Assembly: GCF_014204895.1 (NCBI RefSeq)
Contig: NZ_JACHMF010000001.1
Span: forward strand, 2,170,001-2,234,000
Source of the DNA: Paractinoplanes abujensis
GTDB lineage: Bacteria > Actinomycetota > Actinomycetes > Mycobacteriales > Micromonosporaceae
Direction of reading: 5' to 3'
DNA length: 64,000 bases
The notes beneath the pieces were generated by a model, which saw only the letters and a list, made by a program, of their open reading frames with translations, made no database searches and was not told where the DNA came from. Of the stretch, positions 1 to 8,848 are shown one piece after another. Numbering within the stretch: the first letter of the stretch is position 1; each line of letters starts with the position of its first letter. Position numbers and translations under genes: made by a program.

Positions 1-2640
1 GAGACGATCGCCGAGCTGCGCGCCATTGCGTCGCAGAACACGGTGACGACCTCGATGATCGGCCTGGGCTACTACGGCACGCACACCCCGGCCGTGATCA
101 AGCGGAACGTGCTGGAGAACCCGGCCTGGTACACGGCGTACACCCCGTACCAGCCGGAGATCAGCCAGGGCCGCCTGGAGGCGCTGCTCAACTTCCAGAC
201 GATGGTGACCGACCTCACCGGGCTGACCACCGCCAACGCGTCGATGCTGGACGAGGGCACCGCGGTCGCCGAGGCCATGACGCTGGCCAAGCGCGCTTCC
301 AAGAGCAAGTCCCGGACGTACGTGGTGGACGCCGACACGCTGCCGCAGACGCTCGCCGTCCTGCGCACCCGGGCCGAGCCGCTCGGCATCCAGCTGCAGC
401 TGGTCGACCTGGAAGCTCCCGAGCTGCCCGATGAGTACTTCGGCCTGCACCTGCAATATCCGGGTGCCTCCGGTGCCGTACGGGATCACGCCTCGGTGAT
501 CGAGGCGGCGCACGCGCAGGGCGCTCTGGTGACGGTGGCCGCCGACCTGCTCGCGTTGACGCTGCTGCGCGCGCCGGGCGAGATCGGGGCGGACATCGCG
601 GCCGGCACCACCCAGCGCTTCGGGGTGCCGCTCGGCTTCGGCGGTCCGCACGCCGGTTACCTGGCTGTGCGGGCCGGTCTGGAGCGGTCGCTGCCGGGCC
701 GGCTCGTGGGCGTGTCCAAGGACGCGGACGGCGCCCCCGCGTACCGGCTCGCGCTGCAGACGCGTGAGCAGCACATCCGCCGGGAGAAGGCGACCAGCAA
801 CATCTGTACGGCTCAGGTCCTGCTCGCCGTCATGGCCAGCATGTACGCCGTCTATCACGGCCCGGCCGGCCTGCGCGACATCGCGAAGCGGGTCCACGAC
901 CACGCGCTGACCCTGGCCGGCAGCCTCACCGCGGGCGGCGTCGAGGTGGCGCACCACGCGTTCTTCGACACGGTCACCGCGGTCGTTCCGGGCCGGGCGG
1001 CCGACGTGGTGGCGGCCGCCGCGGCCGACGGCGTCGACCTGCGGTTCGTGGACGCCGACCGGGTGTCGATCGCCACCGACGAGACGACGACCGCCGCGCA
1101 TGTCTCCGCGGTCCTGCGAGCTTTCGGCGTACGGGAGGCCGCGCCCGCCGAATGCGGGGCGAAGCCGCTGGCGCGCACGACGCAGTACCTGACCCACCCG
1201 GTGTTCAGTTCGCACCACTCCGAGACGAGCATGCTGCGTTACCTGCGCAAACTCTCGGACCGTGACTACGCGCTGGACCGCGGCATGATCCCGCTGGGTT
1301 CGTGCACGATGAAGCTCAACGCGACCACCGAGATGGAGCCGGTCACCTGGCCCGAGTTCGCGAACATCCACCCTTACGCCCCGGCCGGCAACACGGCGGG
1401 CTACGAGAAGCTGGTGGCGACGCTGGAGGCGTGGCTGGCCGAGATCACCGGGTACGACGCGGTGAGCGTGCAGCCCAACGCGGGTTCGCAGGGTGAACTG
1501 GCCGGTCTGCTGGCCATCCGCGGCTATCACCGGTCGCGGGGGGAGGCCCACCGCGACGTGTGCCTGATCCCGTCGAGCGCGCACGGCACGAACGCGGCCA
1601 GCGCCGTGATGGCCGGCATGCGCGTGGTCGTGGTGGCCTGCGACGAGCTGGGCAACGTGGACATGACCGATCTGCACGCGAAGATCGAGAAGCACGCGGA
1701 CTCGCTCGCGGCGATCATGGTGACGTACCCGTCGACCCACGGCGTGTACGAGACGTCGATCGCCGATCTGTGCGCGGCCGTGCACGAGGCGGGCGGCCAG
1801 GTCTACGTCGACGGGGCCAACCTCAACGCGCTGGTCGGGTTCGCCCGGCCCGGCGCGTTCGGCGCCGACGTGTCGCACCTCAACCTGCACAAGACGTTCT
1901 GCATCCCGCACGGCGGCGGCGGCCCCGGCGTGGGCCCGGTCGCGGTGCGCGCGCACCTGGCCGAGTTCCTGCCGGGCGACCCCCTGGAGCCGGGCGAGCA
2001 CCACGCGGTGTCGGCGGCGGCGCACGGCTCGGCCGGCATCCTGCCCATCTCGTGGGCCTACTTGCGGATGATGGGCCCGGACGGGCTGGTCGCGGCGACC
2101 GGCACGGCCGTGCTGACGGCCAACTACGTGGCGGCCCGGCTGCGTGAGCACTACCCGGTGCTCTACGCGGGCAACAACGGCCTGGTCGCGCACGAGTGCA
2201 TCCTCGACCTGCGGCCGATCACCAAGGCCACCGGCGTCACGGTCGACGACGTGGCCAAGCGGCTCATCGACTACGGCTTCCACGCCCCGACGATGTCGTT
2301 CCCGGTGGCCGGCACGCTGATGGTCGAGCCCACCGAGAGCGAGGACCTGGCGGAACTGGACCGGTTCGTCGCCGCGATGATCGCCATCAAGGGCGAGATC
2401 GACCAGGTGGCGGCGGGGGTGTGGCCGGCCAGGGACAACCCGCTGGCCAACGCGCCGCACACCGCCTCGGCGGTCACGGCCGACGAGTGGGAGCACCCGT
2501 ACCCGCGGTCGGTGGCCGGGTTCCCCGAGGGCGTGGACCGTACGGCGAAGTACTGGCCGCCGGTGCGCCGCATCGACGGGGCGTACGGGGATCGGAACCT
2601 GGTCTGCTCCTGCCCCGCGCCGGAGGCGTTCGAGGACTGA
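1..2640 (+). CDS. gcvP: Glycine dehydrogenase (decarboxylating), GcvP, 5' end missing
   Basis: This is the P protein of the glycine cleavage system. It decarboxylates glycine with PLP and passes the aminomethyl group to the lipoyl H protein. The reading frame is open from base 1, so the gene enters from the left and 879 residues are visible of the roughly 950 usual; the GTG at 43 is internal. The first visible residues ([19 protein letters not shown]) are a classic conserved GcvP block. The PLP lysine is K631 of the visible protein, in [16 protein letters not shown]. Both halves of the fused alpha/beta P-protein are present. A hairpin follows ten bases after the stop. Confidence 0.97.
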   Translation, partial: ETIAELRAIASQNTVTTSMIGLGYYGTHTPAVIKRNVLENPAWYTAYTPYQPEISQGRLEALLNFQTMVTDLTGLTTANASMLDEGTAVAEAMTLAKRASKSKSRTYVVDADTLPQTLAVLRTRAEPLGIQLQLVDLEAPELPDEYFGLHLQYPGASGAVRDHASVIEAAHAQGALVTVAADLLALTLLRAPGEIGADIAAGTTQRFGVPLGFGGPHAGYLAVRAGLERSLPGRLVGVSKDADGAPAYRLALQTREQHIRREKATSNICTAQVLLAVMASMYAVYHGPAGLRDIAKRVHDHALTLAGSLTAGGVEVAHHAFFDTVTAVVPGRAADVVAAAAADGVDLRFVDADRVSIATDETTTAAHVSAVLRAFGVREAAPAECGAKPLARTTQYLTHPVFSSHHSETSMLRYLRKLSDRDYALDRGMIPLGSCTMKLNATTEMEPVTWPEFANIHPYAPAGNTAGYEKLVATLEAWLAEITGYDAVSVQPNAGSQGELAGLLAIRGYHRSRGEAHRDVCLIPSSAHGTNAASAVMAGMRVVVVACDELGNVDMTDLHAKIEKHADSLAAIMVTYPSTHGVYETSIADLCAAVHEAGGQVYVDGANLNALVGFARPGAFGADVSHLNLHKTFCIPHGGGGPGVGPVAVRAHLAEFLPGDPLEPGEHHAVSAAAHGSAGILPISWAYLRMMGPDGLVAATGTAVLTANYVAARLREHYPVLYAGNNGLVAHECILDLRPITKATGVTVDDVAKRLIDYGFHAPTMSFPVAGTLMVEPTESEDLAELDRFVAAMIAIKGEIDQVAAGVWPARDNPLANAPHTASAVTADEWEHPYPRSVAGFPEGVDRTAKYWPPVRRIDGAYGDRNLVCSCPAPEAFED

Positions 2641-2649
2641 GCGGGCCGA

Positions 2650-2674
2650 GGCGCGTCCGGTTTCCGGGCGCGCC
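2650..2674 (+). terminator. Hairpin terminator after gcvP
   Basis: An 11-bp stem (GGCGCGTCCGG pairing with CCGGGCGCGCC, one G-U pair) closes a TTT loop ten bases after the gcvP stop. There is no T-tract, as is common for actinobacterial terminators. Confidence 0.6.
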
Positions 2675-2787
2675 GCACCGTCCGCCGCGCGAATCGTCGT
2701 CGCTCACGCGGGCCGGGCCGGTTCGGATGGGGATCGTTCGATTACCCTGTGTAATGGGACCAAACGGGAGTGGACGCGCTCCCAACG

Positions 2788-2822
2788 GATCTTCAGCGGC
2801 TTTCCAGAAGCCGTTGAGGATC
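2788..2822. terminator. Convergent hairpin between gcvP and the DUF5999 gene
   Basis: A 15-bp stem at 2788-2802 and 2808-2822 with a five-base loop forms on either strand, with two G-U pairs. It overlaps the stop codon of the minus-strand DUF5999 gene, so it can serve both convergent transcripts. Confidence 0.55.
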
Positions 2823-3021
2823 AGGCCGCGAGGGCGTGGCGGGCGGGTCCCCGGTGTGGCTCGATCATGGTGCCGTCGGGCAGGATCTCGCCGGTGTCCT
2901 CGAAGACGATGACGCCGTTGCAGAGCAGGCTCCAGCCTTGCTCTCGGCACGTCGAAACGGTGCGGGCCGCCTCACGGTCGACGGCGTCTGCGCTGGGACA
3001 GGGGGTCTGGTGCTGGCACAT
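2821..3021 (-). CDS. DUF5999 small Cys-containing protein
   Basis: This 66-residue protein begins MCQHQTPCPSADAVDREAAR and matches a small actinobacterial family of unknown function recalled as DUF5999. I chose the ATG at 3021 because the N-terminal MCQHQ...CPSAD block is the family's conserved start; the open frame extends further upstream without similarity. Four cysteines are present, at residues 2, 8, 24 and 33, which would suit metal binding, but this is not proven. The middle carries WSLLCNGV and FEDTGEILPDG. It converges on gcvP and shares a hairpin with it. Confidence 0.8.
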   Translation of the reverse strand: MCQHQTPCPSADAVDREAARTVSTCREQGWSLLCNGVIVFEDTGEILPDGTMIEPHRGPARHALAA

Positions 3022-3110
3022 TGTGTGTTGCTCCGGTCGGGGGGTTGTGTGATGACTCACAACGACGGTGACGGACGTTACCTCAAATCGAACGAGAACG
3101 GCTCGAGCGG

Positions 3111-4340
3111 GTGACGGTGTCTCCATTGACAGAATCCTCGCTTCCGATGGTCCACGGAAGCCGGTCGATCGGCCACTATCCGACACCGCCTTCCGTCTTG
3201 CCTCCGGGCCGTCCGGCGTCCTGCCAGGGCCGTCACGTTGCGTCAACTTCGTTCCAGTGGTTCAGGAATGACGGCGGCGACCCCGCAGAGCTTGTCTCCG
3301 ACTACCTCGCCGGCAACGGACTGCGCGTGCGAAACATTGGCCGAACGGATGAGCAGGTCTGCCCGACCGGCGCTGGCTCGATCTGCGGGGCCGCACTGTA
3401 TGTGTCGGCCGATGCCGGATCCGTAATGTCCGGAGGAGCGCCCGGCGCCCGGACACCGGTGCCCGGCATTCCCGACGTGTACGCGGTCGTCTACGAACAC
3501 GGGGCTTCGGGGGATCTCGCGGCGGGCGACTTCGCGCTGGGGGAGTGGACCCCGTCCTGGACGCCGGCCGAGCACGCCGCCGCCGTGTCGTCGGTCCGCG
3601 AAGCCATCGGGCGCGGCGACGTCTATCAGGTCAACGTCGTCGGCCACACCAGCGCCCCGTACACGGGTTCGCCGCTGGCGGCCCTGCACCGGGTGGCCGC
3701 GCTGCCCGGCGCCCGCTACGGCGGCGTGCTCACCGGCCCCGGCTGGGCGCTGGCCACGGCCTCGCCCGAGACGCTGGTCGAGGTGCGCGGAGGCCGGGTG
3801 ATCACGCGGCCGATCAAGGGCACCCGCCCGGCCACCGCCGAGGGCCGCCGCGAGCTGCTGGCCTCCGTCAAGGAACGGTCCGAGCACGTGATGATCGTCG
3901 ACCTGTCCCGCAACGACCTGTCCCGCCTGCCCGGCGTGGGCCCGGTGACTGTCGACGAGCTTTTCGCCGTACGGCGGTGGTCGCACCTGTGGCAGGCCGA
4001 GTCGGTCGTCTCGGCCCCCGTGACGGGCCCGCTCGGCCTGCCCGACCTGCTGCGCGCCCTGGTGCCCGGCGGCTCGGTCACCGGCGCCCCCAAGCGGGCC
4101 GCGCTGGCCGAGATCGCCCGTCTGGAACCGGTCGGCCGCGGGGTGAGCATGGCCGCGGTCGGCTGGGTCGGCCCCGGCCACGTCGACCTGGGCCTGACCA
4201 TCCGCACGGTCGCCGCCGACGGTGAGCGCCTGCACGCCTGGGCCGGTGGCGGCATCGTCTGGGACAGCGACCCCGGGGCCGAGGTGGCCGAGGCCGCCGC
4301 CAAGCTGGCCCCGATCAAGGCGGCCCTGGCCGGGCGCTGA
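3111..4340 (+). CDS. pabB: Chorismate-binding enzyme, aminodeoxychorismate synthase component I type
   Basis: The C-terminal 250 residues form a chorismate-binding domain with the family signatures GDVYQVNVV, PETLVEV, RPIKGTRPA, VDLSRNDLSR, GGSVTGAPK and AGGGIVWDSDP. This predicts conversion of chorismate to aminodeoxychorismate for folate, or a related chorismate amination. The PIKGTRP motif with lysine favours PabB over anthranilate synthase TrpE. The start is uncertain. The frame is open from a GTG at 3111, but residues before WFRNDGGDPAELV (about 3264) look non-coding and no good start sits just before that block; a TTG at 3198 is another option. No glutamine amidotransferase partner is adjacent. 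An isochorismate synthase or a secondary-metabolism homologue is less likely. Confidence 0.8.
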   Translation: MTVSPLTESSLPMVHGSRSIGHYPTPPSVLPPGRPASCQGRHVASTSFQWFRNDGGDPAELVSDYLAGNGLRVRNIGRTDEQVCPTGAGSICGAALYVSADAGSVMSGGAPGARTPVPGIPDVYAVVYEHGASGDLAAGDFALGEWTPSWTPAEHAAAVSSVREAIGRGDVYQVNVVGHTSAPYTGSPLAALHRVAALPGARYGGVLTGPGWALATASPETLVEVRGGRVITRPIKGTRPATAEGRRELLASVKERSEHVMIVDLSRNDLSRLPGVGPVTVDELFAVRRWSHLWQAESVVSAPVTGPLGLPDLLRALVPGGSVTGAPKRAALAEIARLEPVGRGVSMAAVGWVGPGHVDLGLTIRTVAADGERLHAWAGGGIVWDSDPGAEVAEAAAKLAPIKAALAGR

Positions 4341-4463
4341 GTGGTCGAATCCGGGCGGACCGGGCACTATAGGTCACGCTTTGGCGTCGGGGGTTGTCGG
4401 TGGTCACGCAACGGGCGGGCCGACTCGTCTTTGCAGCAGATGGGTGCGGAAAGGGTTTCGTCT

Positions 4464-5297
4464 GTGACCGAGGACCTCCGGGCGTTGATGCGGGCCGAGC
4501 TGAACAGTGAGCGGCCGCCGCCGCTGGGTGACGTGGTGGGTGCGGCTGTGCGCGACGGGCGGCGGATCCGGCGGCGCCGGCGACGGCTGGGCACGGTCGG
4601 CGCGGGCGTGGCCGGGCTGGTGGCCGTCGTGCTGTTCGGGGGGATCGCCGCGCATTCCGAGCCGCGCCGGCCGGTGCTGGCCGAGCCGGCACTGCCCGCA
4701 GCGGCCCCCTCGCCGAGCGTGTCCGCGCCGGCGCGGGCGGCGCAGAAGTCTCCCGGATCTGTGCCAGTCACCCCAACGCCCCCCGCGACGATGGCCCCGG
4801 AGCGTAGTTTGGCGGTCCACAGCGGCATCGAACGCGCCGCCGGACCGCGGAAGAAAGCGACAACGGGGGCCATGCTTCACCTTTTGACCGAACTACTGCC
4901 GCCCGGACGGACGAGCCACGCCGCCGTGGCGGCCGACGAAGATCTGCACGTGCAGATCTACCTCGATCGCGGCGACGGGCCGGGCATGCTCCGGATGACC
5001 ATGGGTCAGCTGCCGGCCGGCGGCCCCCGCGGCGGCACCGCGACCGTCTCGATCATTCCGGTCCCCGACAACTGCGCGCAGAGCTACGTGGCGGTCTCCC
5101 GGTGGCCCGACGGCACGTCGGTGCAGCTCGACGTCGCCTCCTGCCTGGCCGGCGACACACCGGCCGGCCCCGAGGCGCTCACCCCCGACGAGGCCGTCGC
5201 GGTCGTGGCCGACCCCCGCTGGGGCCTGGACATGGACGCCGACCTGGTCGACCGGGGCAACGAGCGGTTCGGCAAGGTGCCGGTGTTCGCCTCATGA
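4464..5297 (+). CDS. Single-pass membrane protein coupled to a sigma factor (possible anti-sigma factor)
   Basis: This 277-residue protein starts at a GTG at 4464 with GGAAAGG about ten bases upstream. A cytoplasmic N-terminus (TEDLRALMRAELNSERPPP) runs into a basic stretch (RRIRRRRRR), then one transmembrane helix at about residues 44-62 (VGAGVAGLVAVVLFGGIAA), a Pro/Ala-rich linker and an extracytoplasmic domain of about 150 residues. This topology resembles membrane anti-sigma or sensor proteins, but no zinc-binding HXXXCXXC motif is visible, so the role is inferred from position. Its stop overlaps the start of the sigma factor gene (ATGA at 5294), so the two are translationally coupled. 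Confidence 0.7.
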   Translation: MTEDLRALMRAELNSERPPPLGDVVGAAVRDGRRIRRRRRRLGTVGAGVAGLVAVVLFGGIAAHSEPRRPVLAEPALPAAAPSPSVSAPARAAQKSPGSVPVTPTPPATMAPERSLAVHSGIERAAGPRKKATTGAMLHLLTELLPPGRTSHAAVAADEDLHVQIYLDRGDGPGMLRMTMGQLPAGGPRGGTATVSIIPVPDNCAQSYVAVSRWPDGTSVQLDVASCLAGDTPAGPEALTPDEAVAVVADPRWGLDMDADLVDRGNERFGKVPVFAS

Positions 5298-5785
5298 CCG
5301 ACGAAGAACAATTCGTCGAGTTCGCCAACGCGCACGCCGAGCGGTTGCGGACCACCGCGTTCATGCTGTGCCGCGACTGGCACCTCGCGCAGGACCTCAC
5401 CCAGAACGCGCTGACGAAGCTGTTCCTGTCGTGGCGGCGGGCCGCGCAGAGCGACAACCTGATGGCGTACGCGCAGAAGATCCTGCTCCGGGTCTTCCTC
5501 GACCACCGCCGGCGCCGCTCGTCGTCGGAGTCGGCCAGCGACGTGCTGCTCGAACCGGCGTACCGGGAAAGTCACGAACTGCGGCTGACGATGCTGGACG
5601 CGCTGGGATGCCTGCCCGAACGGGACCGGGCCATCGTGATCCTGCGCTACTTCGAGGACTACAGCGTGGACCGGGTCGCCGACGTGCTCGAACTGCCGGT
5701 CAGCGTGGTCAAGAGCCAGACCCGCCGGTCGCTGGCGAAACTGCGGGAACTGCTCGCGGAGGAACAACTGGCCCTGTTCGGCTGA
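5294..5785 (+). CDS. SigE-family (ECF-like) RNA polymerase sigma factor
   Basis: This 163-residue protein has sigma region 2 (FVEFANAHAERLRTTAFML, then CRDWHLAQDLTQNALTKLF) and sigma region 4 (LPERDRAIVILRYFEDYSV, then DRVADVLELPVSVVKSQTRR). It matches the actinobacterial SigE family of group 4 sigma factors in length and layout. Its ATG overlaps the stop of the upstream membrane protein. The usual order is sigma gene first and anti-sigma second; here the membrane protein comes first. Confidence 0.9.
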   Translation: MTDEEQFVEFANAHAERLRTTAFMLCRDWHLAQDLTQNALTKLFLSWRRAAQSDNLMAYAQKILLRVFLDHRRRRSSSESASDVLLEPAYRESHELRLTMLDALGCLPERDRAIVILRYFEDYSVDRVADVLELPVSVVKSQTRRSLAKLRELLAEEQLALFG

Positions 5786-5814
5786 CCGGGTAACGAGCCG
5801 ATAGCCTTTCGACC

Positions 5815-6303
5815 ATGACAGTCCGGCCCATCAGGATCATCGGTGACGCGGTGCTGCGCACCGAGTGCGACCCGGTAACGACCTTCGACGCGGAGTTGCG
5901 CGCGCTCATCGACGACCTGGAGGACACCGTCCGCGAACCCGGCCGCGCCGGGGTCGCCGCGCCGCAGATCGGCGTCAGCGCCCGCGTCTTCTCCTACAAC
6001 GTCGACGACGTGGTCGGCCACATGGTCAACCCGGTGCTGTCGGCGTTCGACGGCGAGCAGGACGACGACGAGGGCTGCCTGTCCATCCCCGGCCTGTACT
6101 TCCCGACCAAGCGCGCGCTGACCGTCACCGCCACCGGCTTCGACCGCCACGGCGAGCCGCTGGTCATCCACGGCACCGGTTTCCTGGCCCGCGCCCTGCA
6201 GCACGAGACCGACCACCTCAACGGCACGCTCTACATCGACACCCTCACCGGCGACGTGCGCCGCCAGGCCCTGCGCGAGGTGCGCCGCCTCCCGCGCGCC
6301 TAG
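5815..6303 (+). CDS. def: Peptide deformylase
   Basis: This 162-residue protein removes the formyl group from the N-terminal methionine of nascent proteins. All three deformylase motifs are intact: GVAAPQIG at residues 46-53, EGCLS with metal ligand C88, and QHETDHLNG with H130 and H134 as metal ligands and E131 as catalytic acid. It follows the sigma factor by 29 bases. No fmt gene is adjacent, so this may be one of several deformylases. The 3' end touches a decayed AsnC gene on the other strand. Confidence 0.95.
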   Translation: MTVRPIRIIGDAVLRTECDPVTTFDAELRALIDDLEDTVREPGRAGVAAPQIGVSARVFSYNVDDVVGHMVNPVLSAFDGEQDDDEGCLSIPGLYFPTKRALTVTATGFDRHGEPLVIHGTGFLARALQHETDHLNGTLYIDTLTGDVRRQALREVRRLPRA

Positions 6304-6588
6304 ATCCCCGGGGAGCGGGGCGGCGCGGGAGTGGCGACCACGAAGGAGCTGGTGGTCTGGCCGTGCGTCAGGCGGATCCGCACCCAAGCCGCCACGGGCA
6401 GCCCTCGAAGCGGCCGGGTCGATGTCCACGCGATACCCGCGGATCACACCGCTGCGCTCCAGCCGCGCCAACCTTTCCCGTACGGCCGGGGGTGACATCC
6501 CGGTCCGACGCGCCAGCTCGGCAATGCTCGCCCGCGGATCGTCCTGCAGCGTGGCCGGCAACCGTCGATTCGTGTCGTCGAACTCCGC
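6300..6588 (-). pseudogene. Broken Lrp/AsnC-family regulator
   Basis: The minus strand encodes FDDTNRRLPATLQDDPR, then SIAELARRTGMSPPAVRER and LARLERSGVIRGYRVDIDP, a typical AsnC/Lrp N-terminal HTH. Just after this the family sequence continues only in another frame (LPVAAWVRIRLTHGQT), so a one-base indel near 6406 breaks it. The frame then stops at 6300, losing most of the RAM ligand-binding domain. No start codon precedes EFDDTN; a GCG stands where a GTG would be expected. It lies divergent to an EamA remnant, a common pairing of a regulator with an amino-acid exporter. Confidence 0.75.
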
Positions 6589-6594
6589 CCGGGT

Positions 6595-7065
6595 TGCCGA
6601 ACCCGCATCGCCACCGCGGCCGTCGTGCTCGTCGCGTGGCGCCGCACCTGGCACGTGCCCGTCACCCGGACCCTGCTCGGCTGGGCGGCGCTGCCGGCCG
6701 CCAGGAACAGCGTCTTCGACCTGGCCGTCGACCAGTTGACGCTGGGCACGGTGGCCGCGATCGAGTTCCTGCCCGTCGTCGTGCTGGCCGCCTGCGCCGC
6801 CCGCACCCGGCGCACCCTGGCCGCCCTGATCGTGGCGGCAGGCGGGGTGTATCTGCTGACCGACGTCCGCTTGGTCGCCTCGCCGTGGCCGACGCGATTC
6901 TGTTCGCCCTCTCCATCGTCCTGAACCACCGCATGGCCGCCGCCGCCGGCATCGACGCGCAGGCCCTGGCCATGCTCATCGCCGCCGGGCCGGCCCTGCC
7001 GTTCGGGGTGGGGGTGTGTTCATCGGTCATTCCGTACGGTCGTGGGCGGCGGCGAAGCCGGGCAC
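6595..7065 (+). pseudogene. Broken EamA/RhtA-type amino-acid exporter
   Basis: The fragment LGWAALPAARNSVFDLA, GTVAAIEFLPVVVLAA and AGGVYLLTDVRL matches the middle of EamA-family exporters. It shifts frame near 6888 and continues as ADAILFALSIVLNHRMAAAA. It then jumps from ALPFGVG straight into VCSSVIPY, which in intact relatives is separated by about 25-30 residues. This suggests a deletion between two GVG-coding repeats. The N-terminal helices and the last helices are missing. The neighbour is a broken AsnC regulator, so exporter and regulator decayed together. Confidence 0.7.
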
Positions 7066-7993
7066 CACCGTTGCCATCAACCTACGCCCGGCGGCCCGTG
7101 CGCGACGCGGCGAACCAGCTCCCGCGCCTACATCACCCCGACGACCCGCCCGTACTGCGGCACATGCGAATTCGACTGCCACACCCCGCGGCTACGGCGG
7201 TCAGACAGGCGCCGCTACACCCCGCCTTTATGACACAGAATCCCGTGCCACCCTGGCATCTACGTCCGGCTCGGCGAGGAGACCTCCGCCCGCATCACCG
7301 CCGAGAACGACGAGCACCACCGGCGGCACCGACGCTGACCACGCGGCCCACGTACCGGGATCGGGGAAAACGGCGATCGGCCTACGGCAAACCGCCCGCT
7401 TCGAGGAAGTCGCCCCAGGTGACGCCCTAGATCAACTACTTACCGTTGTTTCTGGTCTGAAAGCTACGGGCGGCCCCTGATGGTGTCGCTGCTGCCCATG
7501 GTGACCGGCTCATGCTGGCCCAGTGGCCGTCCCTGGCCGAGGTGGCCCTGGTCGTGGCGGGCATCGCCGTCGCCGTCGCCGATGGCGATCGGTTCGGCCG
7601 AACCGGGCAGCCACGCCCGCGCGCCCAGCTGCTCGACCGCTACACGAACGTGCTCGGCGCCGATCGAACAGACGCCGAGTCGGCCGCGGCCTCCGGGGTC
7701 TGTCGAGCCGGCCCACGAAGCGAACAAGCTAGCATCCTAGGATGCTCTAGACGCAACTACCAGAGTCACAGCGGAGGACCGACCCTTCGGGCCGCTCCCG
7801 TTCTCCGCCGAGAGAACACCCCTGACGTCTGCACCGCTTCAGGCCGGCAAGGTGCGCGGACCGAGGCCGTTGCCGGTCGGCCGGGCGGGATGCGGGCGAG
7901 TCCGTGGCGGCGGGCCCGGTCCCGGATCGTCGCGCGGCGAAAATGTGCCCGGCCCCTCAAGGCGACTGCTTCGCGATGGTGACGCCTCTCGCT
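7066..7993. other. Gene-poor decayed stretch
   Basis: No convincing gene was found here. Open frames are short, change frame often and match nothing I recognise. A stretch at 7259-7339 could be the end of a lost gene: it reads IYVRLGEETSARITAENDEH in one frame before a stop and resembles a ribbon-helix-helix or antitoxin tail only vaguely. The only sharp signal is a palindrome at 7731-7746. Confidence 0.5.
7731..7746. promoter_or_regulatory. 16-bp perfect palindrome AGCATCCTAGGATGCT
   Basis: This is a perfect 16-bp inverted repeat in otherwise non-coding DNA. Its core CATCCTAGGATGC recurs at 16943-16955 just upstream of the NIS operon, which suggests a shared DNA-binding regulator. Which gene this copy would control is unclear; the nearest downstream gene is the TetR regulator at 8049. 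Confidence 0.5.
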
Positions 7994-8031
7994 AATTTTG
8001 GTTAGCACAAAAGTTTGGAGCAGCCAAAATT
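7994..8031. promoter_or_regulatory. Inverted repeat, probable TetR operator
   Basis: AATTTTGG at 7994-8001 is mirrored by CCAAAATT at 8024-8031, ending 17 bases before the start of the TetR gene. It is AT-rich in a GC-rich genome, and its position fits autoregulation. Confidence 0.5.
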
Positions 8032-8048
8032 CCTGCTACCTTCGGAGC

Positions 8049-8684
8049 ATGCGGCGAGAACAGGGTTTGCGGGACCGCAAGAAGGCGCAGACACGGGAGC
8101 GGATCGCTGACGTGGCTGCCGGCCTGTTTGCCGAGCGTGACTACGACGCGGTGTCCGTCATGGATGTGGCGCGCGCGGCGAACGTGTCGGATCAGACCGT
8201 GTACAACTATTTCCCCGCCAAGCAGGACCTCGTGCTCGACCGGGTCGATGAGTTCCTCGAGCTGTATCGGCACGCCGTGCTCGAACGGGCCGAAGGGGTG
8301 AGTCCCGCAGCTGCCCTGCGCCCGCTCGTCGAGGCTGACATCGACCGCTACCGTCACGCCGACCCGCGGCTGGCGCGCGGCGAGTTCCCAGCACAATGCG
8401 TCGAGAGCCCTGTATTGCGGCGTTTCGCCCTGGAATTTCGGGAGCGGCAGGTCGACACGGTGGCGGCATCGATCCTCAGTACCTGCCCAGCCCTGGAACC
8501 TATAGTCGCCCGGGCCCACGCGGCCGCACTCATCAGTGTCGTCCAGACAATCACCGACCAGATCGGCGCCAGCCTTCTGAACTCAGGTCCCACGGACGCC
8601 CTGGCAGCCGACATGACACAGGCCGCGGCTACGGCGTTCGATGATCTCGACCGGACCTTCCGCACCATGACGAACGGCTCCTGA
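8049..8684 (+). CDS. TetR-family transcriptional regulator
   Basis: This 211-residue protein has an N-terminal TetR HTH at about residues 18-60 (RERIADVAAGLFAERDYDAV, then SVMDVARAANVSDQTVYNYF) and a divergent helical ligand domain. I chose the ATG at 8049 (MRREQGLRDRKKAQTRERI), which begins at the usual distance from the HTH. It is in the same orientation as the FAD monooxygenase 165 bases downstream and probably controls it. An inverted repeat just upstream suggests self-repression. The ligand is unknown, but a TetR paired with a flavin hydroxylase usually senses an aromatic or antibiotic compound. Confidence 0.9.
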   Translation: MRREQGLRDRKKAQTRERIADVAAGLFAERDYDAVSVMDVARAANVSDQTVYNYFPAKQDLVLDRVDEFLELYRHAVLERAEGVSPAAALRPLVEADIDRYRHADPRLARGEFPAQCVESPVLRRFALEFRERQVDTVAASILSTCPALEPIVARAHAAALISVVQTITDQIGASLLNSGPTDALAADMTQAAATAFDDLDRTFRTMTNGS

Positions 8685-8848
8685 CGAGCCCTTCCCCAGA
8701 AACGTCCCCAGTCCTCATCGCATCTCCTCCGCCGGCATCGCCGGACTTGCCGGGCCGGACGGAAGTTCGGCCTGACTCGCAGCGGATCTGGGTGCGTCGT
8801 CGAGCTGAGCCCAGGCCACTTTCCCCTTACTCGAGCAAGGGAACCATC

